From JAZQNF01 sp045641505 (GTDB lineage Bacteria > Bacillota > Clostridia > Lachnospirales > Bianqueaceae): a stretch of 17,733 nucleotides of DNA. The notes below the pieces were generated by a model that was given only the letters and a program-made list of their open reading frames with translations, was not told where the DNA came from and searched no databases. Shown piece after piece: positions 7,676 through 15,916 of the stretch (its first letter is position 1; the number at the start of each line of letters is the position of its first letter). The stretch is taken from the NCBI GenBank assembly GCA_045641505.1, contig JAZUHB010000119.1, positions 1-17,733 on the forward strand, in the 5' to 3' direction. The position numbers and the translations under genes are program-made.

Positions 7676-8272
7676 ATGATCGCCTTTGTGGAAGGAACGC
7701 TGGAATACGTGGACGAGGGCGCGGCCGTCGTGAACTGCGGCGGCGTGGGCTACCGTGTCTTCACGCCGGTGAGGGGGGAGCTCCTCCGGATCGCGCCGGG
7801 CAGCCCCGTGCGCTTCTATACCGCTCTCAGCGTCCGGGAGGACGCGATGATGCTGTACGGCTTCCTGGACCGGGAGTCGCTGAACGTCTACAAGCAGCTG
7901 GTGGCGGTAAGCGGCGTCGGACCGAAGTTCGCGCTCGCGCTGCTGACCTCGTTTTCGGCGGCGGAGCTTGCCACGGCCATCGCGGCGGAGGATAAGAACG
8001 CCCTCTCGTCCGTGCCGGGCATCGGCAAAAAGACCGCTGAGCGCATCATCCTGGAGCTGAAGGACAAGCTGCGCATTTCGGTCACGCTGGACCTCGGCGG
8101 CGAAGGCAAGGCGCCCGGCGCCGAGCAGACCGAGGCGATGAAGAACGCGCTCTCCGTCCTGATCAATCTGGGCTACAGCCAGACCGAGGCGACGGCCGCG
8201 GTCCGCGCGGTGGCCGAACCCGGCATGAGCGCCGAGCGGATCATCGAGACCTGCATGACCGAGATCTTCTGA
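7676..8272 (+). CDS. ruvA: Holliday junction branch migration protein RuvA
   Basis: A 198-residue protein matching RuvA in length and layout. An N-terminal OB-fold (~1-62: MIAFVEGTLEYV, then GGVGYRVF, FYTALSVREDAMMLYGF) binds the four-way junction. Two helix-hairpin-helix motifs follow at SGVGPKFAL (~79-87) and VPGIGKKTAERI (~113-124). After an acidic linker the C-terminal helical domain (~150-198) contacts RuvB. RuvA tetramers clamp Holliday junctions and load RuvB rings for branch migration. The ATG is preceded by AAAGGAG with a suitable spacing, 18 bases after the flavoprotein gene, and ruvB follows 10 bases downstream. The resolvase gene ruvC, often next to ruvA, is not in this window. 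Confidence 0.96.
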   Translation: MIAFVEGTLEYVDEGAAVVNCGGVGYRVFTPVRGELLRIAPGSPVRFYTALSVREDAMMLYGFLDRESLNVYKQLVAVSGVGPKFALALLTSFSAAELATAIAAEDKNALSSVPGIGKKTAERIILELKDKLRISVTLDLGGEGKAPGAEQTEAMKNALSVLINLGYSQTEATAAVRAVAEPGMSAERIIETCMTEIF

Positions 8273-8282
8273 GGAGGGTAGT

Positions 8283-9341
8283 ATGGCTGACGATTTCGCA
8301 AAACGGCTCGAAAGCTTCGAGAAGAAGCGCCTGGTGGATCCCGCCGTGCGCTATGAGGAAGCGGAGAGCGAAAGGAGTCTGCGTCCCCAGCATTTCGACC
8401 GCTTCGTGGGCCAGGAGGAGCTGAAGGAGAACCTGAAGATCTTCATCGCCGCCGCCCGGGGCCGCGGGGAGCCGCTGGACCACATGCTGTTCTACGGGCC
8501 TCCGGGTCTGGGCAAGACCACGCTCGCCGGCATCATCGCGGGCGAGATGGGCGTGAACCTCAAGCTCACCACCGGTCCCTCCATCGAGAAGCCCGGCGAT
8601 CTCTGGGCGATCCTCTGCAAACTGAAGGAGGGGGACGTGCTCTTCATCGATGAGATCCACCGCCTGAACCGTCAGGTGGAGGAGGTGCTCTATTCCGCGA
8701 TGGAGGACTTCACCCTGGACATGGCCGGCAAGGAAAACGGCGACGCCTCGGTGCACGTGAAGCTGAAGCATTTCACGCTGATCGGCGCGACCACGCGTCC
8801 CGGCATGCTGACGGCGCCGCTGCGCGACCGCTTTGGCATGATCAATCATCTCGAATTCTACACCGTGGACGAGCTCACGCAGATCGTGAAGAACTCGGCC
8901 CAGGTGCTCGATATTCCCGTCGAGGAGGAGGGCGCCCGGCAGATCGGCAGCCGCTCCCGCGGGACGCCCCGTCTCGCGAACCGCCTGCTTCGCCGTGTGC
9001 GCGATTTCGCCCAGGTCAAGGGCGACGGCGTGATCACCGAGGAGATTGCCGTGATGGCGCTGGACGCGCTGAAGGTCGATCCCCGCGGCCTCGACCAGGT
9101 GGACCGGAAGCTTCTCGGCGCGATCATGGACTTCTACGGCGGCGGTCCGGTGGGACTGGAAACGCTGTCCGCCTCCATCGGCGAGGACGCCGGCACCATC
9201 GAAGACGTCTGCGAACCCTATCTGATGCAGCAGGGCTTTCTGCAGCGGACCCCCCGGGGCCGCGTGGTCACGGAGCTTTGCTGGCGTTACTTCGGAAAGA
9301 CGAACCCCGACCGGTCCCAGGACCGGCAGCTCGAACTGTAA
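8283..9341 (+). CDS. ruvB: Holliday junction branch migration ATPase RuvB
   Basis: A 352-residue AAA+ motor that forms hexameric rings and pumps DNA through RuvA-bound junctions. Typical features are RPQHFDRFVGQEELKENL (~34-51), Walker A GPPGLGKTT (72-80), Walker B FIDEIHRL (~121-128), and the sensor/arginine-finger region GATTRPGMLTAPLRDRFG, where most homologues have ATTRAG, so Ala to Pro is a small variant. The strong family motif SRGTPRLANRLLRRVRDFA follows, and the C-terminal winged-helix domain contains GGGPVGLETLSASIGED and LMQQGFLQRTPRGR. The length is normal. The gene lies 10 bases after ruvA with a strong GGAGGG ribosome binding site at 8273-8278, consistent with a ruvAB operon. queA, a frequent downstream neighbour in Firmicutes, is replaced by zapA. 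Confidence 0.97.
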   Translation: MADDFAKRLESFEKKRLVDPAVRYEEAESERSLRPQHFDRFVGQEELKENLKIFIAAARGRGEPLDHMLFYGPPGLGKTTLAGIIAGEMGVNLKLTTGPSIEKPGDLWAILCKLKEGDVLFIDEIHRLNRQVEEVLYSAMEDFTLDMAGKENGDASVHVKLKHFTLIGATTRPGMLTAPLRDRFGMINHLEFYTVDELTQIVKNSAQVLDIPVEEEGARQIGSRSRGTPRLANRLLRRVRDFAQVKGDGVITEEIAVMALDALKVDPRGLDQVDRKLLGAIMDFYGGGPVGLETLSASIGEDAGTIEDVCEPYLMQQGFLQRTPRGRVVTELCWRYFGKTNPDRSQDRQLEL

Positions 9342-9356
9342 GCGAAAGGAGCCGCT

Positions 9357-9737
9357 ATGGCAGAAAAACGCAGCATCGAGGTCCTTATCGGCGGCAAGGT
9401 CTACAAGATCGCCGGGACCGAATCGGAAGAGCACATGAGGAAGGTGGCCACCTTCCTGAACGAGCGTCTCGCCCAGGTCAATCAGGCGCTGGGCGGCCGC
9501 GCGCCGTCCCAGGAATACCTGATGACCCTGACCGCCATCAACATCTGCGACGACGTCATCAAGCTGGTGGAGCATGCCCGCCGGCAGCAGGACAGCATCG
9601 ACACTCTGAAGAAGCAGCAGAAGACCCTCGAGGAGACTCTGGCCGCCTACGAGGAGGATCTGCTGGACCTGGAGACCGAGCTGCTGGCGCTGAAGGAGAC
9701 CTCCGTCACGCCGGCGGAGGACGCGGATGAGCCGTAA
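9357..9737 (+). CDS. zapA: Cell division protein ZapA
   Basis: A 126-residue protein. The N-terminal globular part (~1-75) carries the ZapA pattern IEVLIGGKVYKIAGTESEEHMRKVATFLNERL, and a conserved helix TLTAINICDDVIKL is followed by a long Gln/Lys/Glu/Leu coiled coil (~76-115) with a short acidic tail. ZapA dimers/tetramers bundle FtsZ filaments at the division site. It is longer than the ~85-residue Bacillus protein but in the range I expect for clostridial homologues. It lies 15 bases after ruvB behind GAAAGGAG, and its last 11 bases overlap the following U32 gene. The zapA-U32 pairing is common in Firmicutes and supports the call. The reason for that pairing is unknown to me. Confidence 0.87.
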   Translation: MAEKRSIEVLIGGKVYKIAGTESEEHMRKVATFLNERLAQVNQALGGRAPSQEYLMTLTAINICDDVIKLVEHARRQQDSIDTLKKQQKTLEETLAAYEEDLLDLETELLALKETSVTPAEDADEP

Positions 9738-12036
9738 GGCCGAAAACACTGAGCTCCGGGCGATGCCGGAGCTTTTAGCGCCTGCCGGAAACCTCGCCTG
9801 CGTGAAGGCGGCGGTGGCGGCCGGAGCCGACGCGGTCTATTTCGGCGGCCGGGCCTTCAATGCCCGCGCGAGCGCCGGAAATCTCGGCACGGAGGAGATC
9901 CGCGAGGCCGTGCGCCTCTGCCATCTCCGCGGCGTCCGCTGCTATCTGACGCTGAACACGCTGATCAAGGAGGACGAGTGGGAGGCCCTCACGGACTATG
10001 TGCGGGAGACCCTGCCGCTCGGGCTCGACGCGGTCATCGTACAGGATCCCGGCGTGGCCATGCTGGTCCGCCGGCTCTTTCCGCGGGTGGAGCTCCACGC
10101 CAGCACCCAGATGGCGGTGCATGACGCGGACGGCGCCCGTTATCTCCGGGACCTCGGCTTCTCGCGCGTCGTTCTGGCCCGCGAGCTTTCGCTCGGCGAG
10201 ATCGCGGAGATTCGCCGCTCGGTCGATATCGAGCTCGAGGTCTTCATCCACGGCGCGCTCTGCTGCGGCTATTCGGGCCGCTGTCTGCTGAGCTCCTTCC
10301 GGGGCGGCCGGAGCGGCAACCGGGGCGAATGCGCCGGCGCCTGCCGTCTTCCCTATGAGCTGGAAGGAAAGACCTGCTACCCGATGAATCTGAAGGATCT
10401 CTGCGCCGCGGAGGACCTCCGGGCCCTTGCGGAGGCGGGCGTTTCCTCCTTCAAGACCGAGGGCCGCATGAAGGGCGTCCCCTACGTCACGGGCGTGATC
10501 TCCACCTACCGAAGGCTGATCGACGGTCTCGCCGGAGGCGGCCGCGCCGCGCTTTCGAAGGAGGACGGGGCGCTTCTTGCGCAGCTCTTCAACCGCGGCG
10601 GCTTTACCGACGGCTATCTGAAAAACGACAAGACCGGGATGCTGGAGCCCCGCACGCCCAAGCACCAGGGTCTCCTGATCGGCCGGGTCGAATCGGCCCG
10701 GGACGGAAGCTATACCGTCCGCACCGAGCGTCCCTGCGCCGCGGGCGACGTGCTGGAGTTCGCGACCGCTTTTGAGCCCTTCCCGACGCTCCGCGTGTCC
10801 GCCGCGATGGTGAACGGGCTGACGCTCCGTTTCAAACTGAAAGAAAAGCTTTCCGCGGGCGACGCGGTCTACCGTCTGGTGGACAGTGCCCTGGACGCGG
10901 AGCTTCAGGCCAGGGCCGCGGAACTTCCCGACGTCCCGGCGGCGATGTTCGCGGAGCTTCGCGCGGGAGAACCGTCCCGCCTTACCCTGATCTGCCGGGG
11001 CATCGCCGTCACGGCGGAGGGCGCAGAGGTGCAGGAGGCCTCGGGCCGTCCCCTCAGCGAGGGGGACGCCGCCCGGTCGCTCTGCCGTACCGGCGGAAGC
11101 GGACACTCGGTCGAAAGCTTCGAGCTTACCCTCGGCCCGGACTGCTTCCTGCCTGTCTCGGCGCTGAACGCCCTGCGGCGCGAGGCGCTCGCAAGCCTCG
11201 ATGAGGCGCTGCTCGCCCGTCCCGCGGACGAAAGCTCCGCGGAGCCGGAGACTCCCGCCGAACGCGGCGAGAACGGAGAGCTCCAGATCGCGGTCAGCAC
11301 GCCCGAGCAATGGAAGACCGTGCTGGAGGGCCCGCTGGAGTTCGACGTGCTCCTGCCGAAACTGTCCCTTTGCGACGCGCCGGAGACGGAGGAACTCTTC
11401 CGCCGCACCGCGGAGAAGGGCATCCGCGTGATCCCCTTCCTGCCGCCGGTCTCCCGGACGCGCACGCTCGCCCTCGAAAAGGCCCGCATGGAAAAGTGGG
11501 CGGCCCGGGGCGTCGATGCCTTCGAGGCCAACCATTTCGGCCAGCTCGAACGGGTGAAGGAGGGCGGCTTCACGCTCCGCACCGGCACCGATCTCGGCGT
11601 GATGAACAGCCGCTCCGCGCGCTTCCTGCAGGAGGCGGGCGCGGAAAGCTTCGCCCTTTCTCTCGAGCTCGAACGGAAGGAGACGGACCGTCTGACCGGC
11701 CTTCGCGGCGCGACGCTCACCGTCTACACCCTCGTCCCGCTGATGGTCACCGAGCAATGCTTCTTCCGGAGCGCGAAGGGCTGCCGGCCCTCTCCGGAGG
11801 GGCATCTCACCCGGCTTACGGACCGCCTGGGCGCGGAGCTTCTCGCGCAAAGCGACTGCGAGGCCTGCCGGAATACGCTCTATGACGCCCAGCCGCTCTA
11901 CTACGGCTACCGGGCGTGGAAGGACGTGAACGAGAGGCTCAGCTTCACGCTCGAGGACGCGGCCCGGACCGCGGAGGTGCTTCGCCGCGTCGCCGCCCGT
12001 GACGAGCTTCCGGGCAGCCGGAAATACAAGAAATAA
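9727..12036 (+). CDS. U32 family protein, RlhA-like (with DUF3656 middle region)
   Basis: A 769-residue protein of the U32 'peptidase/collagenase' family. The N-terminal domain shows LLAPAGNLACVKAAVAAGADAVYFGG (~16-41), RCYLTLNTL (~71-79) and LHASTQMAVHD (~123-133). It also has the family signature FIHGALCCGYSGRCLLSS...GGRSGNRGECAGACR (~173-207). Cys179, Cys186, Cys202/206 and Cys226 (in NLKDLC) are candidates for the Fe-S ligands known in U32 relatives such as UbiU/UbiV. The middle (~380-500) resembles DUF3656, and a second barrel-like part ends with QCFFRSAKGC and CEACRNTLYD. E. coli RlhA of this architecture hydroxylates a 23S rRNA cytidine, so an RNA-modifying role is more likely than proteolysis, but this is inference. 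It starts with GGAGG at 9716-9720 and overlaps zapA by 11 bases. It is somewhat longer than RlhA (~650). Confidence 0.85.
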   Translation: MSRKAENTELRAMPELLAPAGNLACVKAAVAAGADAVYFGGRAFNARASAGNLGTEEIREAVRLCHLRGVRCYLTLNTLIKEDEWEALTDYVRETLPLGLDAVIVQDPGVAMLVRRLFPRVELHASTQMAVHDADGARYLRDLGFSRVVLARELSLGEIAEIRRSVDIELEVFIHGALCCGYSGRCLLSSFRGGRSGNRGECAGACRLPYELEGKTCYPMNLKDLCAAEDLRALAEAGVSSFKTEGRMKGVPYVTGVISTYRRLIDGLAGGGRAALSKEDGALLAQLFNRGGFTDGYLKNDKTGMLEPRTPKHQGLLIGRVESARDGSYTVRTERPCAAGDVLEFATAFEPFPTLRVSAAMVNGLTLRFKLKEKLSAGDAVYRLVDSALDAELQARAAELPDVPAAMFAELRAGEPSRLTLICRGIAVTAEGAEVQEASGRPLSEGDAARSLCRTGGSGHSVESFELTLGPDCFLPVSALNALRREALASLDEALLARPADESSAEPETPAERGENGELQIAVSTPEQWKTVLEGPLEFDVLLPKLSLCDAPETEELFRRTAEKGIRVIPFLPPVSRTRTLALEKARMEKWAARGVDAFEANHFGQLERVKEGGFTLRTGTDLGVMNSRSARFLQEAGAESFALSLELERKETDRLTGLRGATLTVYTLVPLMVTEQCFFRSAKGCRPSPEGHLTRLTDRLGAELLAQSDCEACRNTLYDAQPLYYGYRAWKDVNERLSFTLEDAARTAEVLRRVAARDELPGSRKYKK

Positions 12037-12082
12037 GCAACGCCCCGCGGGCGGATCGCGCTCCGCGGAGTTCCGCAAAATA

Positions 12083-12093
12083 GGGAGGATCCC
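12083..12093 (+). promoter_or_regulatory. Ribosome binding site of the M16C gene inside a mini-hairpin
   Basis: The ribosome binding site GGGAGG (12083-12088, 5 bases before the ATG) lies in GGGA-GGA-TCCC, a 4-base-pair stem with a 3-base loop that could partly hide it. The 57-base gap also holds a CCGCGG pair (12045-12050 and 12063-12068) able to form a 6-base stem with a 12-base loop and no T-run, so it is not a terminator. Any control effect is speculative. Confidence 0.3.
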
Positions 12094-14982
12094 ATGGAAA
12101 TCAAGAACTACACCCTGGTCAAGGAAGAGTACATCGAGGAGGTGGGCGGCACCGCCTACACCTTCCGTCACACCCGCACGGGCGCGCAGGTCTGCTACGT
12201 CTCCTGCGAGGACGACAACAAGGTCTTCTACATCGCGTTCAAGACCCTGCCGAAGGATGACAAGGGCATCCCGCACATCCTGGAGCACTGCGTGCTGAAC
12301 GGCTCCCGCAAGTTCCCGGTGAAGGAGCCCTTCGTCGAGCTGATCAAGGGCTCGCTGAACACCTTCATCAACGCGATGACCTACAACGACAAGACCGTCT
12401 TCCCCGTCGCCAGCCGGAACGCCAAGGACTTCCGCAACCTGGTCGACGTCTATCTGGACGCGGTGTTCTATCCCAACCTCCGCAAGGATCCCTTCATCAT
12501 GGCGCAGGAGGGCTGGCACTACGAGATGACCGACCCCGAGGGCCCCATCACCTACAAGGGCGTCGTTTTCAACGAAATGAAGGGCGCCTACAGCTCGCCG
12601 GATCGCACGCTCTACCTGGAGAGCGAGCGCGCCCTCTATCCCGATACCGTCTATGGCACCGAGAGCGGCGGCTACCCCGAGAGCATCCCCGAGCTCAGCT
12701 ACGAGGAGTTCTGCGCGTTCCATGAACGCTACTATCATCCCTCCAACGCCCGCATCTTCTTCTACGGCGACGGAAACGTCGAGGAGCATCTCCGCTTCCT
12801 GGACGAGGAGTATCTCTCCGCCTTCGACTACCGCGATCCCGACGCGGAGATCGCGCTCCAGCCCGATTTCGCCGCGCCGAAGGAACTTAGCTGCCGCTAT
12901 CCCTCCGCCGAGGACGGTTCCGAAAAGGCGTACCTCGCGCTCGGCTACGCGATTCCGCCCCTCGCGGACGCGGAGGAGTACTTCGCCGCGGGACTCATGA
13001 TGTCCATGCTCGCCGGCGAGGAGGCCGCCCCCGTGCGGAAGGCCATGCTCGAGGCCGGCATCGGCGCGGAGTTCAGCGCGGAGGCCGAGACCGGCATCTA
13101 CCAGCCCAGCCTCATGTTCGTCGCGAAGGACGCGAACGCCTCCGATGCGGACCGCTTCTTCGCAATCATCCGTGAAGAGGCTGAGAAGGCCGCGGAGAAC
13201 GGCTTCGACGCAAAGCTGATGGAGGGCATCTTCAACAGCACCGAGTTCGCGCTCCGCGAGAACGATTTCGGCGGCGCCCCGAAGGGCCTCGTGCTGGGTC
13301 TCAGCATGCTGGACCTCTGGCTCTACGGCGACGACCCCACCGTGCTGCTCAAGAACCGCGCCGCGTTCGGAGCGCTCCGCGAAAAGGCCGCGCAGGGCTA
13401 TTTCAGCGAGCTCGTCCGCAAGTACGTGCTGGAGAACACGCACGCGGTGAAGATCGTGATGCTGCCCGACACCGGGCTCGCCGCCGCGATCCAGAAGAAA
13501 GAGGATGACAAGCTGGCCGCCTACAAGGAGACCCTGAGCCGTGAGGAGCGCGAGGAGCTCTGCCGGAAGACCGCGGAAATGCTGGAGCGCCAGGCGCGTC
13601 CCGACAGCCCCGAGGCCCTCGCCACGATCCCGCTTTTGGCCCGCGAGGACCTGGACAAGACCGCCGAGCAGTTCCCGCTCCGGACCGACAACGTCCTCAA
13701 CCGTCCCTTCTATTCCTATCCGACCTTTACCAACGGCATCGTCTATCTCTCCGTGAAGTTCCCGACGGACTGCCTGACCGAGGAGGAGCTTCCCTACGCG
13801 TCGCTTCTGTCCACCGTCCTGGGCGCCATCGGCACCGCCAACTACAGCCATGACGAGCTGGACAACGAGATCAACATCGTCTCCGGCGGCATCAGCGTCG
13901 ACGGCGGCTTCATCGAGAACGTGCGCGACGCCTCCGTGTTCCGCGGCTTCCTGTCCGTGAGCGCCCGGTATCTGGCGTCCTGCGAGAAGCAGAACCTCGA
14001 CCTGATGGAGGAGATCCTCCTCCGCAGCGATCTGACCGACCTGAAGCGGCTGAAGGAGATCATCGCCGAGTGCCGCTCCGGCATGGAAAGCCAGATCAAC
14101 TACCGCGGCCACGGCGTCGCCCTGACGCGCGCCCTGTCCAATCTGTCCCCCGCCGCGAAGGCAAACGAGCTCACGAACGGCATTTCCTACTATCTGTTCC
14201 TGAAGGAGCTGGAGAAGGATTTCGCCGGGAAGGGCGCGGAGACCTCCGCGAAGCTGAAGGCGGTCCTGGCGAAGCTTCTGAACCAGAACGCCGTCACGGT
14301 CATGGTCACGGCCGAGGAGGCGCAGATCCCCGCGACGAAGAAGAACATCGCCATCTTCATCAGCAAGTTCCCCGCGAACTTCCCCGAGAAGAAGCTCAGC
14401 GTCCGCTGCGAGGCGAAGAACGAGGGTCTCATGACCTCCGGCCAGATCCAGTACGTCGCCAAGGTCGGCCGCTTCCGCCGTCCGTACCGGGGCTCCATGG
14501 AGGTCCTCGGCAAGATCCTCAGCATGGATTACCTCTGGACCAACATCCGCGTGAAGGGCGGCGCCTACGGCAGCACCCAGCGGATCACCCGCAGCGGCTT
14601 TGCCGGCATGGCCTCCTACCGCGATCCCAACCTGCGGGAGTCCCTGGCCGTCTACGACGCGGCCGGTCCCGCGATGCAGTCCTTCGAGTGCTCCGAGCGT
14701 GAGCTCCTGAAGTACATCATCGGCACCATCAGCGACCTCCAGAGCCCCCTGACCCCGGCCATGAAGGGCTCGGTCGCCTTCCGCCGCTTCATCTCCGGCA
14801 CCGACGCCGAATACGTCCAGCGGATCTGGGACGAGGTCCTCGCGACCACGCCCGAGCAGCTCCGTGAGGACGCGGCGCTCCTCAGCGAGGCGATGGAGGA
14901 GGGCGCGGTCTGCGTGCTCGGCTGCCGCGAGCGGATCCTCGGCGAAAAGGAACTCTTCGACGTCACCCTCGACGTGATGTAA
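12094..14982 (+). CDS. M16C (insulinase-family, PreP/CYM1-like) zinc metalloprotease
   Basis: A 962-residue protein of the PreP size class, built of two homologous halves. The inverted zinc motif is H61-I-L-E-H65 in GIPHILEHCVLNGSRKFPVKEPF. The distal zinc ligand is Glu161 in VVFNEMKGAYSSPD, and the family hallmark TFINAMTYNDKTVFPVAS is at ~90-107. The C-terminal half retains the Arg/Tyr substrate-binding segment NIRVKGGAYGS and MASYRDPNL. Members degrade short unstructured peptides inside a closed chamber. No signal peptide or membrane segment is seen, so it is probably cytosolic peptide turnover. Codon choice shifts from the CGG/GGA-rich usage upstream to CGC/CTG/ACC/GTC-rich usage, which suggests high expression. 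It sits between the U32 gene (57-base gap) and era (36-base gap), where I recall similar proteases in some Lachnospiraceae. Confidence 0.92.
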   Translation: MEIKNYTLVKEEYIEEVGGTAYTFRHTRTGAQVCYVSCEDDNKVFYIAFKTLPKDDKGIPHILEHCVLNGSRKFPVKEPFVELIKGSLNTFINAMTYNDKTVFPVASRNAKDFRNLVDVYLDAVFYPNLRKDPFIMAQEGWHYEMTDPEGPITYKGVVFNEMKGAYSSPDRTLYLESERALYPDTVYGTESGGYPESIPELSYEEFCAFHERYYHPSNARIFFYGDGNVEEHLRFLDEEYLSAFDYRDPDAEIALQPDFAAPKELSCRYPSAEDGSEKAYLALGYAIPPLADAEEYFAAGLMMSMLAGEEAAPVRKAMLEAGIGAEFSAEAETGIYQPSLMFVAKDANASDADRFFAIIREEAEKAAENGFDAKLMEGIFNSTEFALRENDFGGAPKGLVLGLSMLDLWLYGDDPTVLLKNRAAFGALREKAAQGYFSELVRKYVLENTHAVKIVMLPDTGLAAAIQKKEDDKLAAYKETLSREEREELCRKTAEMLERQARPDSPEALATIPLLAREDLDKTAEQFPLRTDNVLNRPFYSYPTFTNGIVYLSVKFPTDCLTEEELPYASLLSTVLGAIGTANYSHDELDNEINIVSGGISVDGGFIENVRDASVFRGFLSVSARYLASCEKQNLDLMEEILLRSDLTDLKRLKEIIAECRSGMESQINYRGHGVALTRALSNLSPAAKANELTNGISYYLFLKELEKDFAGKGAETSAKLKAVLAKLLNQNAVTVMVTAEEAQIPATKKNIAIFISKFPANFPEKKLSVRCEAKNEGLMTSGQIQYVAKVGRFRRPYRGSMEVLGKILSMDYLWTNIRVKGGAYGSTQRITRSGFAGMASYRDPNLRESLAVYDAAGPAMQSFECSERELLKYIIGTISDLQSPLTPAMKGSVAFRRFISGTDAEYVQRIWDEVLATTPEQLREDAALLSEAMEEGAVCVLGCRERILGEKELFDVTLDVM

Positions 14983-14986
14983 ACTC

Positions 14987-15002
14987 CCGCGGAAGCGGTT
15001 TT
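14987..15002 (+). terminator. Very weak hairpin with T-run between the M16C gene and era
   Basis: CCGC-GGAA-GCGG followed by TTTT forms a 4-base-pair stem with a GNRA-type tetraloop just after the protease stop. A competing stem CGGAA/TTCCG (14990-14994 with 15001-15005) overlaps it. The stem is too short for an efficient terminator; at most it could trim read-through or protect the upstream transcript's end. Low confidence. Confidence 0.15.
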
Positions 15003-15018
15003 CCGGAAAGAGAAAAGC

Positions 15019-15915
15019 ATGAAATCAGGTTTCGTTTCCATCATCGGACGCCCCAACGTGGGCAAGTCCACCCTGCTCAATCAGATCCTGGGGCTCAAGG
15101 TCGCGATCACCTCGGCCAAGCCCCAGACGACCCGGACCCAGATCCAGGGCATCTACACCTCCGACGAGGGACAGATCGTCTTCATCGACACCCCCGGCGT
15201 CAACAAGCCCGTTCACAAGCTGGACGAGTACATGCAGGAGGCAGCCTCCCGCTGCATGAGCGGCGTCGACAAGGTGCTCCTGCTGGTCGAGCCGGGCAAG
15301 CCCCGTGAGAAGGATCTCGACGTGCTGGCGAAGCTCAAGGGCCAGAGCGCCGAGGTCATCCTCGTGATCAACAAGAAGGACAGCGTCGGCGCCCCCGAGA
15401 TCCTGCAGACCATCACGGCCTGGAAGGACCTCCACGACTTCTCCGACCTGATCCCGATCAGCGCGAAGACCGGCGAGGGCGTGGACGACCTGCTCCGGAC
15501 CCTCTTCCGCGAGCTGCCGGAGGGGCCGGCCTACTTCCCCGAGGACATGTTCACCGATCAGCCCGAAAAGCAGCTGATGGCCGAGTTCGTCCGCGAGAAG
15601 GCCCTCTATGTGCTGCAGGACGAGATTCCCCACGGTATCGCGGTCGTGATCGATCAGTTCAGCGAGCGCGAGGACAAGGACATCGTCGACATCGATGCGA
15701 CGATCATCTGCGAGAAGGAGAGCCACAAGCCCATCATCCTGGGCAAGGGCGGCCGCACCATCAAGGAGATCGGCACCCAGGCCCGCCGTGAGATGGAGGA
15801 TTTCCTGGGCTGCAAGGTCTCGCTGCACCTTTGGGTCAAGATCAAGGAGCGCTGGAGAGACAGCGACTTCCTGATCAAGAACTACGGCTTCGACAAGAAG
15901 GATCTGGAGCTCTGA
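15019..15915 (+). CDS. era: GTPase Era
   Basis: A 298-residue essential GTPase that binds 16S rRNA and helps 30S subunit maturation. The G domain has G1 GRPNVGKST (10-18), the switch/G2 region KPQTTRTQI (~34-42), G3 DTPG (57-60), G4 NKKD (118-121) and G5 SAK (148-150). The C-terminal KH domain (~200-298) has GKGG (242-245) in the GxxG loop and the family ending VKIKERWRDSDFLIKNYGF. All GTPase motifs are intact and the length is standard. The ribosome binding site is weak (GGAAAGAG). recO starts one base after the stop, a pairing widespread in Firmicutes. The frequent upstream partners ybeY, dgkA and cdd are absent, and the M16C protease gene stands in their place. Confidence 0.97.
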   Translation: MKSGFVSIIGRPNVGKSTLLNQILGLKVAITSAKPQTTRTQIQGIYTSDEGQIVFIDTPGVNKPVHKLDEYMQEAASRCMSGVDKVLLLVEPGKPREKDLDVLAKLKGQSAEVILVINKKDSVGAPEILQTITAWKDLHDFSDLIPISAKTGEGVDDLLRTLFRELPEGPAYFPEDMFTDQPEKQLMAEFVREKALYVLQDEIPHGIAVVIDQFSEREDKDIVDIDATIICEKESHKPIILGKGGRTIKEIGTQARREMEDFLGCKVSLHLWVKIKERWRDSDFLIKNYGFDKKDLEL

Positions 15916-15916
15916 T

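Noticed and set aside
8241..9749. A 502-codon minus-strand open frame over ruvB and zapA
   Set aside because: Codon-aligned mirror of both genes, no domain signature.
12045..12068. CCGCGG inverted pair between the U32 and M16C genes as a terminator
   Set aside because: Only a 6-base stem with a 12-base loop and no T-run; M16C follows closely with a good ribosome binding site.
9775..14112. A 1445-codon open frame on the minus strand across the U32 and M16C genes
   Set aside because: It is exactly codon-aligned with the two sense genes, crosses their intergenic gap, has low-complexity His/Arg/Ala/Leu-rich sequence and no recognisable domain. It exists only because TTA, CTA and TCA are avoided on the sense strand.
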